Source of the DNA: Salinispora cortesiana
GTDB lineage: Bacteria > Actinomycetota > Actinomycetes > Mycobacteriales > Micromonosporaceae
Length of the DNA stretch: 64,000 bases
Assembly (NCBI RefSeq): GCF_000484695.1
Contig: NZ_AXVR01000018.1
Location: 24,767-88,766 of the forward strand
Reading direction: 5' to 3'
A program made the position numbers and the translations under genes. Each line of letters begins with the position of its first letter. Positions within the stretch are counted from its first letter, which is position 1. This document shows positions 29,080 to 37,491 of the stretch, in pieces. A model generated the notes under the pieces. It was given only the letters and a program-made list of their open reading frames with translations. It was not told the origin of the DNA and made no database searches.

Positions 29080-30743
29080 GAAACGCCGTCTTCCTTGTCA
29101 AGAACGGCATCGGGTTCGGCCACATCCGTCGCGCGCTGATCCTCGCCGAGGCCGTACAAAAGGCAGGTCGACTGAGGCCCGTCGTCATCAGCCAGGCCAG
29201 CTCACTGGTGCTCTACCGTGATAGCCCCGTACGGGTGGTGAACCTCCCCCTGCTGCACCGCGTACCGTCCGCGGTCACCGAGGACTTCTACACCGATCTG
29301 CTCGACCGCCTGCTCGACCGGCTCAACCCGGCCGTCGTCATCGAGGACACCTACCCCGATGCCCGGTACCGCCGGCTGCCCGCTCTCGCCGACCGGCCAC
29401 GGATCCTGGTCATGCGCCGGCTCGACGGGCTGTCACTGGATCAGATCCGCCAACGCGGCGATCTGGCCCACTACGACCGAATCCTGATCGCCCAGGATGA
29501 AGTCGACTTCCGTCGGGAGGGCCACAGCGGCGAAACACTGGCCGCTGTGGAATCGAGTAACCGGTTCGCCTTCGTCGGCAATATCGCTTGCGCGCCGCGA
29601 CGATCGCAGGCGACCGCAGTCCGCCGCGAGTACTCGCCACACGGAGCACCGCTGGTCGTGGTCAATGGTGGCGCCGGCGGCGATCAGATGCCCGACGGTT
29701 ACGGTCACCGCCTGTTCCACGCCTGCCACCGCATCGCCGCTGCCCTCTCCGCCGAGGCGAATCCCGCCGTCTTCGTCTTCGTCACCGGTCCGTACTACGC
29801 AGGCGGTGAGATCCGGCCTGCCCCCAACGTGACGGTACGGAGGTTCGAGCCGCGACTCCCCGCCCTGCTGGCCGCCGCCGACGTCGCCGTGATCAAGCCA
29901 GGAAACAACGCCTTGTCCGAGGCGCTCACGGGACACGCCCGACTGGTCCTCGTCCCTGACAGGTCGTTCATGGAAGGCCTCGACGAGCACGCCGCCCGTG
30001 TTGCCGTCTGCTACGGCGGAGCCGTCGGGCAACCCGACCAGACGAGCCTGGAGCCCCTGATCCGGGAAGCTCTGGCACGCCCACCCCGCCAGAACCGGGT
30101 AGAGCCGCGCACCGAGGCCGTCGAGGCGGTCGTGCGAGAACTTCACCAGCAAACCGACGGAGACCGCACCATCCGGGTCCGCCGCAAGCAGTTGCTGTTG
30201 GTACTTCTTCCGCCTGCTGCTGTGGACCCGGATGACCACCCCACCGGGAAGCTCCCGCCCGAATTGCGGGATGCCGTGGTGGTGAGGGAACGGCGCCACG
30301 GCAGGAGCGTTTCCGCGCCGGCCATCGGCCGGGGCGACCCAGCAGGAACCCCATACGCCATCCTGATCGGCAAAGATCCACCTGACGAATCTCCCCAGGC
30401 TCTCGCCGATCTGGGCGTGCGTGCACTCGTACAGACCAGTTCCTCGGCAGCCGTGGACCGCTGGCTGCACGGGCAACCGGTCCAGCCGGCACTGCTGGTC
30501 CTACCGGCCGAACGGATCACCGCCCGCCCTGCGTTTCCAGACGGCGTCGTACGCCGGATCGCCCGACAACTGCACGACCGGGCGAACGCCATCGCCGTCC
30601 TCGATCTCGCGGGGCTGACGAGCAACAGCATGAAGGAGTACCTGGACCACCTGGGGCAGTGGGTCGCGCGCCAACCGATAGAACTCGTCGGTGTCCCAGA
30701 GATCATGGAGAAGCTGACCGACAGATGGGTGGAACGAGGGTGA
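29076..30743 (+). CDS. MurG/GT28-like glycosyltransferase with C-terminal extension
   Basis: A 555-residue protein. Residues 1-345 form a GT-B fold: NGIGFGHIRRALILAEA (the GxGH loop of GT28-like enzymes), VVNGGAGGDQM, and ADVAVIKPGNNALSEAL for the nucleotide-sugar site. Residues about 360-555 are an extra domain I do not recognise, with YAILIGKDPPDESPQALADL and a terminal LTSNSMKEYLDHLGQWV. It is coupled upstream to the GT4 gene and downstream to a 72-codon gene (GTGA). Two successive GT-B enzymes suggest assembly of a disaccharide or glycoconjugate. Confidence 0.7.
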   Translation: MRNAVFLVKNGIGFGHIRRALILAEAVQKAGRLRPVVISQASSLVLYRDSPVRVVNLPLLHRVPSAVTEDFYTDLLDRLLDRLNPAVVIEDTYPDARYRRLPALADRPRILVMRRLDGLSLDQIRQRGDLAHYDRILIAQDEVDFRREGHSGETLAAVESSNRFAFVGNIACAPRRSQATAVRREYSPHGAPLVVVNGGAGGDQMPDGYGHRLFHACHRIAAALSAEANPAVFVFVTGPYYAGGEIRPAPNVTVRRFEPRLPALLAAADVAVIKPGNNALSEALTGHARLVLVPDRSFMEGLDEHAARVAVCYGGAVGQPDQTSLEPLIREALARPPRQNRVEPRTEAVEAVVRELHQQTDGDRTIRVRRKQLLLVLLPPAAVDPDDHPTGKLPPELRDAVVVRERRHGRSVSAPAIGRGDPAGTPYAILIGKDPPDESPQALADLGVRALVQTSSSAAVDRWLHGQPVQPALLVLPAERITARPAFPDGVVRRIARQLHDRANAIAVLDLAGLTSNSMKEYLDHLGQWVARQPIELVGVPEIMEKLTDRWVERG

Positions 30744-30958
30744 TCACGCACCACGATGACCAGCAGTGGAACCCGGAGGAGCCAGAGACAACGCTGGTCG
30801 AGAGGTATCACGTACGCCGCGACGACTTGGTGGTCCCACTAGCCGACACCATCCTTACCCTGCTTGAGCCGGCAGGGTCGGTGATCGACCTCTCACACCA
30901 TGACCGCCGTGCCGACGTCATCGAAGTGCGCGTCTCCCACCCCGACAGCAGGAGTTGA
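30740..30958 (+). CDS. small acidic hypothetical protein
   Basis: A 72-residue protein, acidic and hydrophilic at the start (HHDDQQWNPEEPE), with a central LVVPLADTILTLLEPAG. GTG 30740 overlaps the stop of the glycosyltransferase, and the following gene starts three bases after its end, so it is almost certainly translated. A length near 72 suggests a carrier or leader-type protein, but no carrier-protein Ser motif is seen. Function unknown. Confidence 0.5.
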   Translation: MITHHDDQQWNPEEPETTLVERYHVRRDDLVVPLADTILTLLEPAGSVIDLSHHDRRADVIEVRVSHPDSRS

Positions 30959-30961
30959 TCC

Positions 30962-31681
30962 ATGACGATAGTGCCAGCTGTCCTCGCCGACGAAGTGCGG
31001 CAGCAGGGCTACACGATCTGGCCGGCCTACGCCTCGCCCACCGAGTGCGCGACGCTCCAGCAGTCGGCCATGAACCTGACCGGTGGCGAGCACGCCCATC
31101 ATTACCCCAAGTCAACCCGGGTGTGGGACCTCTACCAGTTCGATCCCATCTTCACCGACATGGTGGCCAAGCCAGGGCTCGCGGATCTTCTCGACGAGCT
31201 ACTCGGCAGGTACTACCTGCTGTCCGACTACAGCCTCAACGTCGTCAAGCCCGGCCAGCCAGTAGACGACTGGCACATCGACTATCCCTACAACGAGATG
31301 AGCGACCTCGTCTCCGGCGGCGTACTTGGACTGCAGTGCGTCCTGGCCGTAGACCAATTCACCGAGACCAACGGTGCCACCCGGCTCGTACCCGGCTCGC
31401 ACAACCCGCCTCGCCGACCACCGAAGACCGGCCTCGACTCCGCGGAGACGCTCATCGTCGAGCCGGGAACGCTACTCATCATGGCTGCCGCGACCTGGCA
31501 CCGCTCCGGCTACAACCGATCGGACCGCCCCAGGACTGCCGTGCTGATGAGCTTCGTCGAACGATGGGTCAAACCCCTGTCCGACCCGCTGCCGGCGGAC
31601 CTGTGGGTCCACGATCCACGCCTTCAGGTCATGCTCGGGGCGCAGCGCCCGGCTGAGACCATCAACGGCGTCCCGATCTGA
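30962..31681 (+). CDS. PhyH-family Fe(II)/2-oxoglutarate dioxygenase
   Basis: A 239-residue member of the phytanoyl-CoA dioxygenase-like family. The facial triad is visible: HxD in DDWHIDYPYN and the distal His in ATWHRSGYNRSDRPR, with the following Arg placed to bind 2-oxoglutarate. GATRLVPGSHNPPR is the typical family turn. Such enzymes hydroxylate or halogenate small molecules in natural-product pathways. It is the last gene of the rightward run and converges, with a 58-base overlap, on the HAD gene. Confidence 0.82.
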   Translation: MTIVPAVLADEVRQQGYTIWPAYASPTECATLQQSAMNLTGGEHAHHYPKSTRVWDLYQFDPIFTDMVAKPGLADLLDELLGRYYLLSDYSLNVVKPGQPVDDWHIDYPYNEMSDLVSGGVLGLQCVLAVDQFTETNGATRLVPGSHNPPRRPPKTGLDSAETLIVEPGTLLIMAAATWHRSGYNRSDRPRTAVLMSFVERWVKPLSDPLPADLWVHDPRLQVMLGAQRPAETINGVPI

Positions 31682-32327
31682 CTAGCCGGCCGACTCGTTG
31701 TACCTGCTACCAGTTCGGCCAGCTCCGCCAGCGAGTCGAGATGGAAGAGGCAGCGGTCGCTGATGGTCTTGTCGTCGAGGATGTGTCCCCATGGGCCGCG
31801 GTGTATCAGGGCGGTCGCGAGTCCGGCGGCCTGTGCTGGCCGGATGTCGTTGTCGAGCCGGTCTCCGACGTACAGGACCTGGTCGGCGGGGCAGCCCGCT
31901 TCCGCGACGACGCGGTCGAAGAACGCCGCCGACGGCTTCTCCACGCCCCAACCATCCGACGTGCCGATCACGTCGACCGGCAGGTTCAAGGCGCGCAGGA
32001 TGGTCTCGGCTCGGGCGGTCTGGTTGCCGGCTAGGCCGACCTGCACGCCCAGCCTCCGTAGGGCGGCCAGGCATCCGGGTACAGGTTCTCCTCGGAGAAG
32101 TGTTCCGGCTTCCCGGCGTCGGCCCGGCGCTGCCGCTCCTGCGCGAGGTCGAACCCGGGCCGGAACACCTGGAACGTCTCGCGGTAGTCCAGACCGCGAG
32201 CGATGACCGCGCCGACGACGGCCGAGAAGGTGTGCCGTGGGACGCCGAGCCAGTCGGCCCAGGTGCCGTACTCCCGGGACTCGTCGACGATCGTTTCACC
32301 CGCGTCGAAGAACACGCTCGAGATCAT
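31624..32327 (-). pseudogene. HAD-family hydrolase, frameshifted
   Basis: The N-terminal part (ATG 32327; SSVFFDAGETIVDESREYG, HAD motif I with the nucleophile Asp) and the C-terminal part (VGLAGNQTARAETIL, VEKPSAAFFDRVV, VLYVGDRLDNDIRPAQAAG, motifs II-IV) lie in different frames. The break is near 32045-32065: the upstream frame reads LYPDAWPPYGGW whereas the downstream frame gives CLAALRRLGVQVG, the expected continuation. All catalytic motifs survive on both sides, so one indel explains the split; it may be an assembly error. The coding end overlaps the PhyH gene tail. Confidence 0.75.
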
Positions 32328-33394
32328 CCTGGGATTGTGGCCCCTCGGGCTCAGGCGGATCAACGTGCGCCGAAAATCGGGCCCCTTGTCTCGAGTCGCG
32401 GTGGCTCATCTGATCCCCGAGCGTCTTCCCCACGGAACAAACTCTCGCGATGTGGGACGGCGGTACGCGTCCGCCAAGATTTTTCTGTCATTTTCGGCAG
32501 GGAATCCGTACCACTGGATACCAGTACGGGTTGACGGGTACCAGCGCGTCCGGCTGGGTCCGGGGAGAGTCATGATCGACTGTCGGTGATGCTGGTTGAC
32601 AGGGTGCTGCCGGCGGAGGCGTACTGATACGAACGTGACCGCGTGACGGTCTGCCCGCCATGTTCGATCGGCCGGGGTGGTGGCGCTCCTTCGGGAGCGT
32701 CGCCGGTCGTTGGAGGCTTGGGAGTGGGCGGGCTGTCGATGGTGTCGAGTGACAGGGGAGTCGTCATGAAGGATTTTTCTCCGGCGGGTTGAGTCGACGC
32801 CCCACCGGGCCGTCGTGATGTCGACGGTTCCCGCAGTAGCTGTTCCAGGCTGAGACGAGCCCGCTGCCGGCGCGGCACGCTGCCGCCCGCTCTGCCCTCC
32901 ACAACTGCGACCGCTGTTCCTGCTGCCGCGACAACAACCTCACTGGTGGTCGTGTCGGCTTGTTGCTGCCCTGATCCGTGCCTCGGGTCGGCCGGTGTGC
33001 CGGTTGGCGTGTTCGTTGACAACTCCACAGTGCGCCTTGCCGTCGTCTTCCGCGCCCGCCGGCGGCTGCGGCGGCGCACACCTATGGCGCTACGGCAGTC
33101 GACGTCCCATTCTTTCGATCAAGGAGCTCTTGTGTTCTCTGTACATCCCGTCTCACCGCGTTCCGGCTTTCTGCCGGTGGCGCTGACAGATTCCGTGTTG
33201 ACCTCCGTTGCGGGGTCCGGGTTGACGTCCCCGTTGGGGTCAGTCTTCAGCCGGACACCCGAACGGACCCCATTTCCCGCTCACACCGCAGGTCAGCCCG
33301 TCTGTCAACACTGGCTGGTTGTGCTGCGACAGACCCGTCCTGGTCTCGGGTCTCCCCTGGGAGGCCATACGTATCGGAGAGGAGGTGATGGTGG
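32328..33394. other. 1-kb leader region before the replication-relaxation gene
   Basis: No well-supported gene. A minus-strand frame, 32570-32767 (65 codons, MTTPLSLDTIDSPP...), or a longer form to 33079, has weak coding character (RARLSLEQLLREPS) but no good RBS. The stretch 33000-33390 contains TTGACA-like motifs (GTTGACAACTCC near 33017) and a CGCTGACAGATTCCGTG sequence near 33181 that recurs at 34380. It ends with a strong GAGAGGAGGTG RBS for the next gene. A regulatory or replication-control role is likely. Confidence 0.4.
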
Positions 33395-34282
33395 ATGGAT
33401 GATCCGGTTCTGCGGGTCCAGTCGCAGCTGACCGATCGTGACCGGGTCCTGCTGGGCTGGCTCTACGACCACGGCGTGCTGACGTCGTTCCAGATCGCCC
33501 AGGCACTGTTCCCGTCGCTCGACTTCTGCCAGCGCCGATTACGGACTCTGTATCGGCTGCGCCTCGTCGCTCGGTTCCGACCGCAACGGGCCGACGGCGG
33601 CTCTTACCCGTACCACTACGTCATCGACCAGCTCGGCGCTGAGGTCGTCGCCGCCAGCCGCGACGAACGCCCACCCCGGCGCGACCACGCCCGGGTGGAA
33701 CGGCGGCGCTGGACCTCCACCCGCAGCCTCTCTCACCGCCTCGGGGTGAACGGCTTCTTCACTGACCTGGCCGGGCACGCCCGTACTCATCCGGGCACCG
33801 GCTTGGTGGAGTGGTTGCCGGAGGTGGTGTGCCAGCGTGCCGGGACGTTCACCAGCCGACAGGATCCGGGGCTGGTGCGGGCGTATCAGCCGAGGGTTCG
33901 CCCGGACGGCTACGGCCGGTGGGTCGAGAATGATGTCGAGGTGCCGTTCTTCATCGAGTATGACACCGGCGCCGAGCAGTTGTCGATCTTGGCCGGCAAG
34001 GTGGACGGCTATCGGGAGCTTTTCGGCACGATCGGGCGGGCGTGGCCGGTGCTGTTCTGGCTGCACTCTGCTGCCCGAGAGCGCAACCTACGCCGCGTGC
34101 TGGCCGACGTGCCGCTGGCGGTGCCGGTCGCCACCGGGGCCCGCGACCACGCCGCGACGACGGGCCTCGGCCCGGCAGAGGCGGTGTGGGCCGTGGCCGG
34201 CCGCGAAGGGCCGCGTCTGCGGCTGGCAGATCTGGCCAGGTATGCCGTTGACGCATCCGGCCGGGAGGGTGCGGCTGCATGA
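33395..34282 (+). CDS. replication-relaxation family protein
   Basis: A 295-residue protein of the Replic_Relax type, found on actinobacterial integrative elements and plasmids. The N-terminal winged helix is clear (LTDRDRVLLGWLYDHGVLTS, FQIAQALFPSLDFCQRRL); the C-terminal half has FFIEYDTGAEQLSILAGKV and VLFWLHSAARERNLRRVL, as in family members. The function is thought to be replication or DNA-relaxation related. ATG 33395 follows GGAGAGGAGG. It heads the element's core operon toward the integrase. Confidence 0.75.
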   Translation: MDDPVLRVQSQLTDRDRVLLGWLYDHGVLTSFQIAQALFPSLDFCQRRLRTLYRLRLVARFRPQRADGGSYPYHYVIDQLGAEVVAASRDERPPRRDHARVERRRWTSTRSLSHRLGVNGFFTDLAGHARTHPGTGLVEWLPEVVCQRAGTFTSRQDPGLVRAYQPRVRPDGYGRWVENDVEVPFFIEYDTGAEQLSILAGKVDGYRELFGTIGRAWPVLFWLHSAARERNLRRVLADVPLAVPVATGARDHAATTGLGPAEAVWAVAGREGPRLRLADLARYAVDASGREGAAA

Positions 34283-34575
34283 TCGGCGACGGCACGACGG
34301 CCGTGGACAGTACCTCCGCGGTGGAGCGGATATCAACGGCCGGCGTCTGTCACGGATCTGTCGTGAGCAGCGCGGTCGGCGCTGACAGATCCGTGAGAGC
34401 ACCAATCGTCCGCTCCCCACAGCGGCGGAACCAGTCTCGGTCCGGCGTCCGCGTCGGGTGGTCCGCGACCGGTGTCCGGTTCCCGTCCCGACTGTTGTCC
34501 GACGCCGGGTCGGTCCGTTCCTCGGGTCCTGCCGCCTACCGCTGGCGGACGGGCCGGAACGCCGGTCAGTGTTGA
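34279..34575 (+). CDS. doubtful ORF coupled to replication-relaxation gene
   Basis: A 98-codon frame begins at ATGA overlapping the previous stop and ends eight bases before a strong GAGGAGG RBS. The protein is rich in Ser/Arg/Val with no recognisable motif, and its middle coincides with a 12-bp inverted repeat. Coupling argues for a gene; composition argues for a regulatory spacer. Confidence 0.25.
   Translation: MIGDGTTAVDSTSAVERISTAGVCHGSVVSSAVGADRSVRAPIVRSPQRRNQSRSGVRVGWSATGVRFPSRLLSDAGSVRSSGPAAYRWRTGRNAGQC
34351..34395. repeat. inverted repeat, possible operator or iteron
   Basis: CACGGATCTGTC (34351-34362) and GACAGATCCGTG (34384-34395) are perfect complements, separated by 21 bases. 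The right arm with its flank, GGCGCTGACAGATCCGTG, recurs with one added T near 33179-33197. Confidence 0.5.
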
Positions 34576-34582
34576 GGAGGTG

Positions 34583-35582
34583 ATGGGCCACGACAACGCC
34601 GGTCCCTGCCGCAGACGGCAGTCCGCGCGATAGCCGCGTCGAGGGCGTCGTCCAGGTCGTCATCATGCTGGCCATCGGCGGCGCAGCGGGGGCGGCCAGC
34701 TTCACCCACGTGCATAACGTGGCCGCCGCGCACGGCCAACCCGGTTGGCTGGCCTGGGCCGACGCGATCGTCCTGGAGCTGATGTCCATCGCCTCCGGCC
34801 TGGAACTGCGCCGCCGCAAACGCGCCCACACCTCCACCGTGTTCCCCGCCACCGTGCTGGCCTGCGCCGTCACCCTGTCCCTGGCAGCGCAGGTCGTCGA
34901 GGCCGAACCCTCGGTCATCGGCTGGGTCGCCGCCGCGGTACCCGCGCTCGGATTCCTCATCATGGTCAAGATCGCCCTTGGACGGACCAGCACCGCCACG
35001 CCCGCCAACACCGGGACCGTCGGGGACCGCCGACTGGATGAGGCCGGGCGGACCGTTCCGGACAGCGGACCGGACGAGGCCACCCGGTCCGCTGTCACGG
35101 CGGGGGAGCGGCGGTCCCGGACCCGGACCGTCCGCTCACCGGATGCTCGTCGCCGACACGGCGGACGGGACCGGCAGCGAACGGACCGGGGACCGTCCGC
35201 GCAGCCGTCCGGCGACGTGGGTGAGCTGCTGCCGGCGGCCCGCAAGGTCCGGGACCGGCTCGCCGCGGACAGTCAGGCACTGACCCGGGCGGCGCTCGCC
35301 GAAGCCCTCCGCGCAGCCGGTCACACCGTGTCCAACACCCGAGTATCCGAACTCCTCAAGACCCTCAAGGTCGAGTCGTCGGCACCACCCGAGCTGATCG
35401 TAGAACCGGTCCTACTGACCAACCCGACGCCATCGCCTCTGTCACCGAAGCGGCGCAGCGGTGGCGGAGCAGCCACCCCTGCGCCGGTCGCCCCCGACGG
35501 GGCTACCCCGCTCCTACCGCACAGCCATCCATCTCATAACCAGGAGAAACCTGATCATGAACAGCCCCACGAATCACGATGA
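34583..35582 (+). CDS. DUF2637/SpdB-like membrane protein, start codon frame-displaced
   Basis: The main frame gives a protein with two to three membrane segments near the N-terminus: residues ending in IMLAIGGAAGAASFTHVHNV, then VFPATVLACAVTLSLAAQVV and VAAAVPALGFLIMVKIAL. A charged, disordered linker and a C-terminal helical domain (LTRAALAEALRAAGHTVSNT) follow. This is the DUF2637 type, linked to plasmid spreading (SpdB) in actinomycetes. The conserved N-terminus is open upstream of ATG 34665 to codon TGG 34584. A strong RBS and ATG lie at 34583 in another frame: removing one G from the ATGGG would join them (M-A-T-T-T-P). Either the true start is shifted by an indel or translation begins at 34665. 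Confidence 0.7.
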
Positions 35583-35961
35583 CCAGACCACCCGCACCAC
35601 GACCGACAGCACCACCGCCGTGCCCGGTGTCGGGGAGGTGTGGACGGTCGAGCGCATCCGTGCCCTCGGCGTGACCACCACCCTCGCCACCACCGCCTCG
35701 GTGCTCGGGATTAGCCGATCCCAGGCGTACCGGCTCGCCGCCACCGACCAGTTCCCCATACCGCTGATCCGGGCCGGCAGCCGCATCATCGTCCCGGTCG
35801 CCGCCCTGCTCCACCTCCTCCAACCCGACCCCGCCGCAGCCGGCGGTGGGCGACTTGAAGCCGACGCGAAGGTGAGCGTGGATGCGATGACCCCGCCACC
35901 AGCGGATTTCACCCGACACCGCTGGCGGCACCATACGGAGCATCCAGGAGACGATGAGTGA
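35557..35961 (+). CDS. excisionase-like HTH DNA-binding protein
   Basis: The 134-residue protein has a MerR/Xis-type helix-turn-helix in its centre: TTLATTASVLGISRSQAYRLAATDQFPIPLIRAG followed by the wing SRIIVPVAALL (quoted in parts). It directly precedes the integrase and overlaps its GTG start, the normal xis-int arrangement of actinomycete integrative elements. AGGAGAAA lies ten bases before ATG 35557, which itself is inside the 3' end of the DUF2637 gene. The likely role is directing excision by binding the att region. Confidence 0.75.
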   Translation: MNSPTNHDDQTTRTTTDSTTAVPGVGEVWTVERIRALGVTTTLATTASVLGISRSQAYRLAATDQFPIPLIRAGSRIIVPVAALLHLLQPDPAAAGGGRLEADAKVSVDAMTPPPADFTRHRWRHHTEHPGDDE

Positions 35962-37433
35962 AGGGATCTACCTTCAAACGCTGCGGCTGCCGCGACAGCG
36001 TCACGGGCCGGCGACTGGGACGCTCCTGTCCCCAGCTTCGCCGGCCCGGCGGCGGCTGGTCCCGCACCCACGGCCACTGGCACTGGCAGATCGAGATCCC
36101 CGTCCGCGCCGACGGCACCCGCCGCCCCCTGCGCCACGGCCCCTACGCCACCCAGGCCGACGCGGACGCCGTCCTGGACCGCATCCGGGCCGCGCTCGCC
36201 GTCCCCGATCCCACCGACCCGCACACCACGATCAAGACCGGCGACCTGATCGAGGCCGCCGTCAAGGCCGGCGCGCCCATCCCCACTCCGGACCAGGTTC
36301 GGCGGGCGCTGCACCTGGACATCACCCCGACCGAGTTGCCCACGATGGCGGTGTACCTGACCGACTGGCTCGCCGGACGCAAGAACATCAAGGCAGGCAC
36401 TTTGCGCTCCTACGAAGGGCACATCCGGCTGTACCTGATCCCGCACCTCGGCCACCTGCGCATCGACCGGCTCCGCCCCGGCCACATCGACACCATGTAC
36501 GACGCCATCGCCGAACGCAACACCACCATCGCCACCCTGCGCGCCAGCCGAGACCCCGCCCAACGCGACCAGGTCAAGAACCAGCGGATCGTCGGCCCCA
36601 GAACCCTGCACGTCATCCACGCCACCCTGCGCAAAGCCCTCAACGACGCGATGCGCCGCCACCGCTACATCGACACCAACCCCGCCCTCATGATCGAACT
36701 ACCCACAGCCCGACCACCCAAGCCCACCATCTGGACCGACCAACGCATCCGCACCTGGCGCGACACCGGCAGAACCCCCAGCCCCGTCATGATCTGGACC
36801 CCCGAACACACCGGCAGATTCCTCGACTACACCCACGACGCCAACGACCGGCTCTACGCCCTCTACCACCTCATCACCTTCACCGGCCTGCGCCGAGGCG
36901 AAGCCTGCGGTCTGCACTGGGACGACCTCGACCTCGACGCCCACACCCTCACCGTCCGCTGGCAACTCGTCCAACACGGCTGGGCCACCGCCATCGACAC
37001 CCCCAAAACCACCGATAGCGAAGCCGCGGTCGCTCTCGACACCGAGACCGTCGCGGTGCTGCGCGCCCACCGTGCCCGGCAACACCGCGAACGCCTCGCC
37101 GCCGGTGCCGCTTGGACCATCACCGGGCTCGTGTTCACCACGCCCAGCGGTGGTCGGCTCCACCCCGCCGACGTGACTGACCACTTCCACCACCTCGCCA
37201 GGCAAGCCGGGCTACCACCCATCCGACTCCATGACCTCCGCCACGGCGCCGCGACCATGGGGCTCGCCGCCGGCGTCCAGATGAAGGTCATCTCCAACCG
37301 GCTCCGCCACTCCAGCCCACACTTCACCGCCAAGTTCTACGGCGACGTCCTACCCGAGCTCTCCCACGCCGCGGCCCAAGCTACTGCGGCTGTGGTGCCC
37401 CGACGGCGAGGCGGCGGAGCGCAACCGGCATAG
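35958..37433 (+). CDS. int: tyrosine site-specific recombinase (integrase)
   Basis: A 491-residue phage-type integrase. An N-terminal Arm-type domain and SAM-like core-binding domain (LTDWLAGRKNIKAGTLRSYE, HIRLYLIPHLGHL) precede the catalytic domain. The catalytic residues can be placed: R312 in FTGLRRGEACGL, H425 and R428 in LHDLRHG, H451 in RLRHSS and nucleophile Y461 in FYGDV. GTG 35958 overlaps the excisionase-like stop. It is the obvious enzyme for recombination at the tRNA-Lys-type repeats at 17.5 and 60.6 kb. Unusually, no att repeat follows it; 23 kb of other genes separate it from the right repeat. Confidence 0.92.
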   Translation: MKGSTFKRCGCRDSVTGRRLGRSCPQLRRPGGGWSRTHGHWHWQIEIPVRADGTRRPLRHGPYATQADADAVLDRIRAALAVPDPTDPHTTIKTGDLIEAAVKAGAPIPTPDQVRRALHLDITPTELPTMAVYLTDWLAGRKNIKAGTLRSYEGHIRLYLIPHLGHLRIDRLRPGHIDTMYDAIAERNTTIATLRASRDPAQRDQVKNQRIVGPRTLHVIHATLRKALNDAMRRHRYIDTNPALMIELPTARPPKPTIWTDQRIRTWRDTGRTPSPVMIWTPEHTGRFLDYTHDANDRLYALYHLITFTGLRRGEACGLHWDDLDLDAHTLTVRWQLVQHGWATAIDTPKTTDSEAAVALDTETVAVLRAHRARQHRERLAAGAAWTITGLVFTTPSGGRLHPADVTDHFHHLARQAGLPPIRLHDLRHGAATMGLAAGVQMKVISNRLRHSSPHFTAKFYGDVLPELSHAAAQATAAVVPRRRGGGAQPA

Positions 37434-37458
37434 GCAGGGGCGACAGATGCTCGTGGTC

Positions 37459-37486
37459 GTGGACCTCCCGCACCGGGGAGGTCCAC
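37459..37486. terminator. hairpin terminator between int and pPIWI-RE operon
   Basis: An 11-bp perfect stem (GTGGACCTCCC with GGGAGGTCCAC) with a 6-base loop lies between the convergent integrase and pPIWI-RE genes. There is no long T run on either strand, so it may act as a bidirectional but weak terminator. Confidence 0.6.
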
Positions 37487-37491
37487 GGCCC

